Of a stretch of 37,469 bases of DNA, positions 35,037 through 37,469 are shown one piece after another. The notes under the pieces are model-generated. The model was not told where the DNA came from. It made no database searches and saw only the letters and a list, made by a program, of their open reading frames with translations. The translations under genes and the position numbers were made by a program. Numbering within the stretch: position 1 is the stretch's first letter; each line of letters starts with the position of its first letter. This DNA is from an uncultured Verrucomicrobiota bacterium (GTDB lineage Bacteria > Verrucomicrobiota > Verrucomicrobiia > Opitutales > Opitutaceae), in contig CAJCBL010000187.1 in the NCBI GenBank assembly GCA_903960515.1, forward strand, positions 1-37,469, read 5' to 3'.

Positions 35037-35192
35037 GTAGGACCGGTCTTTGACCGGTCCCTTCCCGGATCCCTAATCCGGCTACCTCTCGGCCCCACTC
35101 AACCCCGGGCGCGTTGCCGAGCCGAGCTGGGCCAGTCGGAGACATGGCCCTACCTCAGGCGCCATTTCTTTACCCGTCCCTAGTCCGGCCCC
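35037..35192. repeat. Composite palindromic repeat, right copy
   Basis: Same order and orientation as the copy at 32805: GTAGGACCGGTC...GACCGGTCC (35037-35060), an ACTCAACCCCGGGCGCGTTG linker, GGGCCAGTCGGAGACATGGCCC, then CGCCATTTCTTTACCCGTCC and CTAGTCCGGCCCC. It forms the left border of the low-GC cassette region. Confidence 0.85.
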
Positions 35193-35233
35193 TGAATATC
35201 GGCCAAATAGGGAATATATTCTTTCGGGTCTAA

Positions 35234-35359
35234 ACCGGGTACTATCTGATAGACAACAAGACCCTACGGAGAGACGATGACGCACTAGTCATGACCGTCG
35301 ACAAAAGCAAAACATACTTCGAGATCGATCTCGGCTTCCCTTGTATATTTGAGCCATGA
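35234..35359 (+). pseudogene. 5'-truncated cassette gene (C-terminal 41 residues)
   Basis: The frame after an in-frame TAA (35231-35233) reads TGYYLIDNKTLRRDDDALV, then MTVDKSKTYFEIDLGFPCIFEP and stop TGA 35357-35359. The composition is protein-like and differs from GC-rich shadows. There is no start codon in the first part (first ATG at 35291), and the composite repeat ends only about 40 bases upstream, so the 5' part of the gene seems to have been lost. Its stop lies 8 bases before the attC-like site at 35367, as expected for a cassette gene. No family was recognised. ATG 35291 could alternatively start a 22-residue peptide. Confidence 0.5.
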
Positions 35360-35366
35360 AGACCCG

Positions 35367-35452
35367 GCCGAACAAGCGCCCACAGGGAACGCCGGGAAAG
35401 CTTCCTTCGGAATTGTCTGGTGCCCTGCGCCCCCCATCCATAAGCATTGGGC
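35367..35452 (+). other. attC-like recombination site 0
   Basis: 86 bp. The outer pair is GCCGAAC (35367-35373) and ATTGGGC (35446-35452), each one mismatch from RYYYAAC and GTTRRRY, complementary at 5 of 7 positions. The inner stem is GCGC-cca-CAGGG with CCCTGCGC, leaving three bulged bases, typical of imperfect attC stems. The gene-1 ATG lies three bases after it. Confidence 0.55.
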
Positions 35453-35455
35453 AAG

Positions 35456-35932
35456 ATGAAGCATATCGAACATAAGGGTTACTCGGTCTTCGAGTGGTCC
35501 GCAGATGAAATGAGCCTTGTCCATTTGCTGCGTCTCTTTCCCGAGCTGGTACTCGAACAATACGTTGCCGTCCTTTCATTTGATAGCGGATCGTTATTCG
35601 TGTCCGAAGAAGAAGAGAAGAATGGATGGCGGAAATCAGGCGACGTTGCCCTGAGCCCCCGCATCTCAAGTGTCGGCGACTTGCACCACGAATGCTTTGA
35701 CGAGTGGATGGTGTTTTCATCTTCTCCAAAGGATATCCAAGCAGAAGCCTTTGTGAATTATATGGCGTTCTCGCCGATTGACTACCAGTGGGAAGAGAAA
35801 CGCCAAGCGTTTTGGACCCAGATTGACCGTCTTGCACCCACCAGCGTCATCGGTGATGGTCAGATATGTTACGTTGTCACGAATTCTCCCGCATTGATTG
35901 AAAGGTTAAAGCAGCCCAACCAGTCGCCATAG
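35456..35932 (+). CDS. Hypothetical cassette protein 1
   Basis: 158 residues from ATG 35456 (MKHIEHKGYSVFEWSADEM). Acidic and aromatic-rich, with no signal peptide or membrane segment, so probably cytosolic. Visible features are LVHLLRLFPELVLEQYVAVLSFDSG, a charged VSEEEEKNGWRKSGD stretch and ICYVVTNSPALIERLKQ. The family is not recognised. Base composition is clearly lower in G+C than the core genes and codon use differs, which fits recent acquisition. The last six codons (QPNQSP) and stop lie inside attC-like site 1. A TTG at 35447 falls inside attC site 0 and is not preferred. Confidence 0.72.
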   Translation: MKHIEHKGYSVFEWSADEMSLVHLLRLFPELVLEQYVAVLSFDSGSLFVSEEEEKNGWRKSGDVALSPRISSVGDLHHECFDEWMVFSSSPKDIQAEAFVNYMAFSPIDYQWEEKRQAFWTQIDRLAPTSVIGDGQICYVVTNSPALIERLKQPNQSP

Positions 35933-36004
35933 AACAACGCCGGTATAGAGTCGCTTCAGGATGCGGGGCCGGAGGCCCGGCGTGTCTGAGCTGAGTCGTT
36001 GGCC
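35914..36004 (+). other. attC-like recombination site 1
   Basis: 91 bp and the best of the set. R'' GCCCAAC (35914-35920) matches RYYYAAC exactly; R' GTTGGCC (35998-36004) is one base from GTTRRRY, and the pair is complementary at 6 of 7 positions. The inner stem ACGCCGG (35937-35943) pairs with CCGGCGT (35977-35983). The unpaired bases between the outer and inner stems (16 and 14 nt) are partly complementary. Gene 2 starts five bases after R'. Confidence 0.7.
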
Positions 36005-36009
36005 GAAAG

Positions 36010-36567
36010 ATGAACTTGCTAATAAATATCCGCTTTCTGACGTACGCCATTATCCTGGTGTCGGCCGTGATCTCCTTCGTTTCGTGGAAGCGCTCAGCGT
36101 CCGCCACTGAAGTGAAGTCGACGATCGTGGAATGCGGTCTCGTGGTTGGTGGCGCCAATCCAAGACCATTTTCGGATCTCATCGCCAAAGCAGACCGTGT
36201 GATTCTCAAGGGCGAAAATGAGAATGCCGAAAGTCTTGAAAGCGATGTTGAGTGGGTCCGGAGGATTTCTCAGCAGATCAGTCTGCTAAAGCTGGGGGAG
36301 CCCAATAGTTGTCTGTGCTGCGGGTGGATGACGGCATACTTCTATGAGAAGGAGCACCTGCTCGGGTCGGTTGCGCCGATTCACGGCAATCAGATCCGTG
36401 TATCGTCCGCAGTACTGGCAGGTGATTTTGAAATTCCCGAAGAAGTTTGGCGAGTTTTCGAAAGTATTTTCAGAGAGAAAGCGAAGGCCCTCAACTCGAC
36501 AGAGTCAACGGCGGGAACGCATACGCCTCCCAATCCTTCTCAAGTACCCGCCGTGCCTCATCTATAG
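36010..36567 (+). CDS. Hypothetical membrane-anchored cassette protein 2
   Basis: 185 residues, one N-terminal membrane segment (about 5-24, INIRFLTYAIILVSAVISFV). The extracytoplasmic part starts KSTIVECGLVVGG, continues ADRVILKGENENAESLES, and carries the cysteine cluster NSCLCCGWMTAYFYEKEHL followed by GSVAPIHGNQIRVS. The CxCCGW...HGNQIR pattern is distinctive, but no named family was recognised. Its last 27 or so codons (from about ALNSTES) lie inside attC-like site 2, and the stop TAG is in that site's CTATAG, so the original C-terminus may have been shorter. ATG 36010 is five bases after R' of site 1. It is less GC-rich than the core genes. Confidence 0.7.
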   Translation: MNLLINIRFLTYAIILVSAVISFVSWKRSASATEVKSTIVECGLVVGGANPRPFSDLIAKADRVILKGENENAESLESDVEWVRRISQQISLLKLGEPNSCLCCGWMTAYFYEKEHLLGSVAPIHGNQIRVSSAVLAGDFEIPEEVWRVFESIFREKAKALNSTESTAGTHTPPNPSQVPAVPHL

Positions 36568-36575
36568 AGTCCGGC
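36489..36575 (+). other. attC-like recombination site 2
   Basis: 87 bp and clearly homologous to site 3. R'' CCTCAAC (36489-36495) has one mismatch. The inner stem CGGCGGG (36509-36515) pairs with CCCGCCG (36547-36553), then GCCTCATCTATAG. The R' end is degenerate (GTCCGGC, 36569-36575). Gene 3 begins four bases later. Confidence 0.6.
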
Positions 36576-36579
36576 ACAA

Positions 36580-36951
36580 ATGAAAACGATCTACGTCCTA
36601 CTTCTGGCAATTTTTGCTTCGTCACTTGTCGGTGCTGAAGGCGATGGTTCGATTTCCGTTGCCGCCACTGGAGCTTTCCGGAATCCGGGCCGGTATACCC
36701 TCGCGCACGGAAATACAAACGTCGGGGAGCTTATCAAAAGTGCCGGTGGTTTGAGTCTGGCTTGGCTCTACGGTGATTATGGAGGGGTGGTGGTATGCGA
36801 ATCTTCGGATCCAAAGACCAGCGAGATGAATGGAAAGAAGAAGTATTCCATTCGAATCTATTCCGAGAAAGATAAGGCAAAGACAGAAAAGTTGCTTTCT
36901 TCACTGCCGCTTGAAAACGGCGACGTGGTCTTCATTCGTGAACTTGAATAG
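36580..36951 (+). CDS. Exported SLBB-like cassette protein 3
   Basis: 123 residues with a signal peptide (1-19, MKTIYVLLLAIFASSLVGA|E). The mature part reads ISVAATGAFRNPGRYTLAHG, NTNVGELIKSAGGLSLAW and, at the end, LENGDVVFIRELE. This is the pattern of an SLBB (soluble-ligand-binding beta-grasp) domain: G-x-V-x-NPGRY-x-L, then AGG, then a GDVI-like strand. SLBB domains occur in polysaccharide-export proteins, ComEA-like proteins and cobalamin-related proteins. A small free-standing exported SLBB domain is unusual. Start and stop fit between attC-like sites 2 and 3; its stop is two bases before site 3. The ligand is unknown. Confidence 0.78.
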   Translation: MKTIYVLLLAIFASSLVGAEGDGSISVAATGAFRNPGRYTLAHGNTNVGELIKSAGGLSLAWLYGDYGGVVVCESSDPKTSEMNGKKKYSIRIYSEKDKAKTEKLLSSLPLENGDVVFIRELE

Positions 36952-36953
36952 AG

Positions 36954-37041
36954 CCTCAACAAGTGAACAGGGGCAACGGCGGGAAATCGTCTGCCTTCCT
37001 ATCAATCCGAGGCACCCGCCGGACCTCAGCTATAGTTGGTA
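36954..37041 (+). other. attC-like recombination site 3
   Basis: 88 bp. R'' CCTCAAC (36954-36960) and R' GTTGGTA (37035-37041) are partly complementary. The inner stem CGGCGGG (36977-36983) pairs with CCCGCCG (37015-37021), followed by GACCTCAGCTATA. An ATG at 37047, five bases on, opens only 12 codons, so the next cassette is empty or broken. Confidence 0.62.
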
Positions 37042-37046
37042 AAATC

Positions 37047-37135
37047 ATGAGAGCCGGCGCATGTCAGTGGTTGCGTTGTCTGTAGGTGTGCTCACCGGAG
37101 GTGGCTCAGGAAACGCGAAGGGGGACGCAGTATAG
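37047..37135 (+). other. Decayed start of a further cassette
   Basis: ATG 37047 gives MRAGACQWLRCL and a stop. A second ATG at 37061 gives 24 codons (MSVVALSVGVLTGGGSGNAK...) and stops at 37133-37135. Neither is convincing as a gene. REP-like elements begin nine bases after the second stop. Confidence 0.4.
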
Positions 37136-37143
37136 CAGGGCGA

Positions 37144-37381
37144 ATCGCGTGCAAGCACGCTCCGGATCGGACTGGATGGCTTCGCCATCCAGCTACGAGG
37201 AAAATAGGCGGAAGGCTGAACACGGATCGGACTGAATGGCTTCGCCATCCAGCTACGGCGGAATGGAACGCCGAGCATTTTCTGTCGTTGGAGCGTGCTT
37301 GCCCGCGATTCAGTAGCGCAGATCGCGTGCAAGCACGCTCCTACAACGGACCCATACGCGGATCGCGTGCACGCACGCGCC
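37144..37381. repeat. REP-like elements clustered at right end
   Basis: The cluster holds a half copy (37144-37163), one complete copy with arms at 37287-37309 and 37322-37344, and a degenerate half (37363-37381), all sharing the CGCGTGCAAGCACGCTCC theme. Confidence 0.8.
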
Positions 37382-37469
37382 GCATGGGACTGAATGGCTT
37401 CGCCATCCAGCTACGAGGAAAATAGGCGGAAGGCTGAACACGGATCGGACTGGATGGCTTCGCCATCCA
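37163..37469. repeat. Direct repeats with TGGATGGC-TTC-GCCATCCA hairpin at window end
   Basis: A unit containing the hairpin TGGATGGCTTCGCCATCCA, CAGCTACGAGGAAAATAG, GCGGAAGGCTGAACACGG and ATCGGACT occurs at 37163-37229 and again at 37388-37452. Single hairpins also occur at 37230-37256 and at 37448-37469, where the window stops. The unit is nearly identical between copies, enough to stop a short-read assembler. Confidence 0.88.

Noticed and set aside
35289-35837. A minus-strand frame opposite cassette gene 1
   Set aside because: It crosses attC-like site 0 and gene 1. The plus-strand frame has better composition and fits the site-bounded layout.

Overview
The window is GC-rich, gene-dense chromosomal DNA, most likely from a member of the Verrucomicrobiota, probably Opitutales/Opitutaceae-like. 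This taxonomic reading is inference from gene content and style: rnhB next to rnhC, System II cytochrome c maturation genes, an ExeA/GspB-like pair beginning MSLINDALKKAQ, few clear Shine-Dalgarno sites, and many short palindromic intergenic repeats. No rRNA, tRNA, CRISPR array or intact insertion sequence was found.

Layout. Positions 1-142 are a perfect palindrome that folds back on the 3' end of transketolase; this is probably a contig-end artefact. On the minus strand follow tkt and rpsP-trmD-rplS (no rimM), then divergent ychF. After a repeat-bearing gap comes a secreted papain-like peptidase, then a tight plus-strand unit of a proline-rich lipoprotein, ResB and CcsA (cytochrome c maturation). 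A genome-maintenance block follows: recN, rnhB, rnhC and divergent mutY, the last carrying two palindromic repeats inside its reading frame. Next are a TlpA-like thioredoxin overlapping a TIM-barrel epimerase, rpsU, a membrane glycosyltransferase, rho with a long structured leader, an FtsB/DivIC-like protein, ExeA/GspB-like proteins, an O-antigen-ligase-like membrane protein, an ExbB/ExbD pair, and a 1270-residue alpha-2-macroglobulin-like protein that stops inside the A2M domain with no thioester.

From about 32.3 kb the region is accessory. It holds a leuD remnant (truncated and frameshifted), clusters of a composite palindromic repeat that flank a secreted gluzincin metallopeptidase with a possible helical-repeat tail, and then, from 35.2 kb, a lower-GC run of small genes.

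The most interesting finding is in 35.2-37.05 kb. Four sites of 86-91 bp, each with an outer imperfect R''/R' pair (near RYYYAAC and GTTRRRY) and a strong inner stem, alternate with small same-strand genes. Each downstream ATG lies 3-5 nt after an R' box, and two genes run into the following site. This is the layout of an integron gene-cassette array (attC sites). No integrase is visible, the first cassette is 5'-truncated and the last is broken by REP-like repeats, so it looks like a CALIN (attC cluster lacking an integrase) or a decayed array. One cassette encodes a small exported SLBB-type protein.
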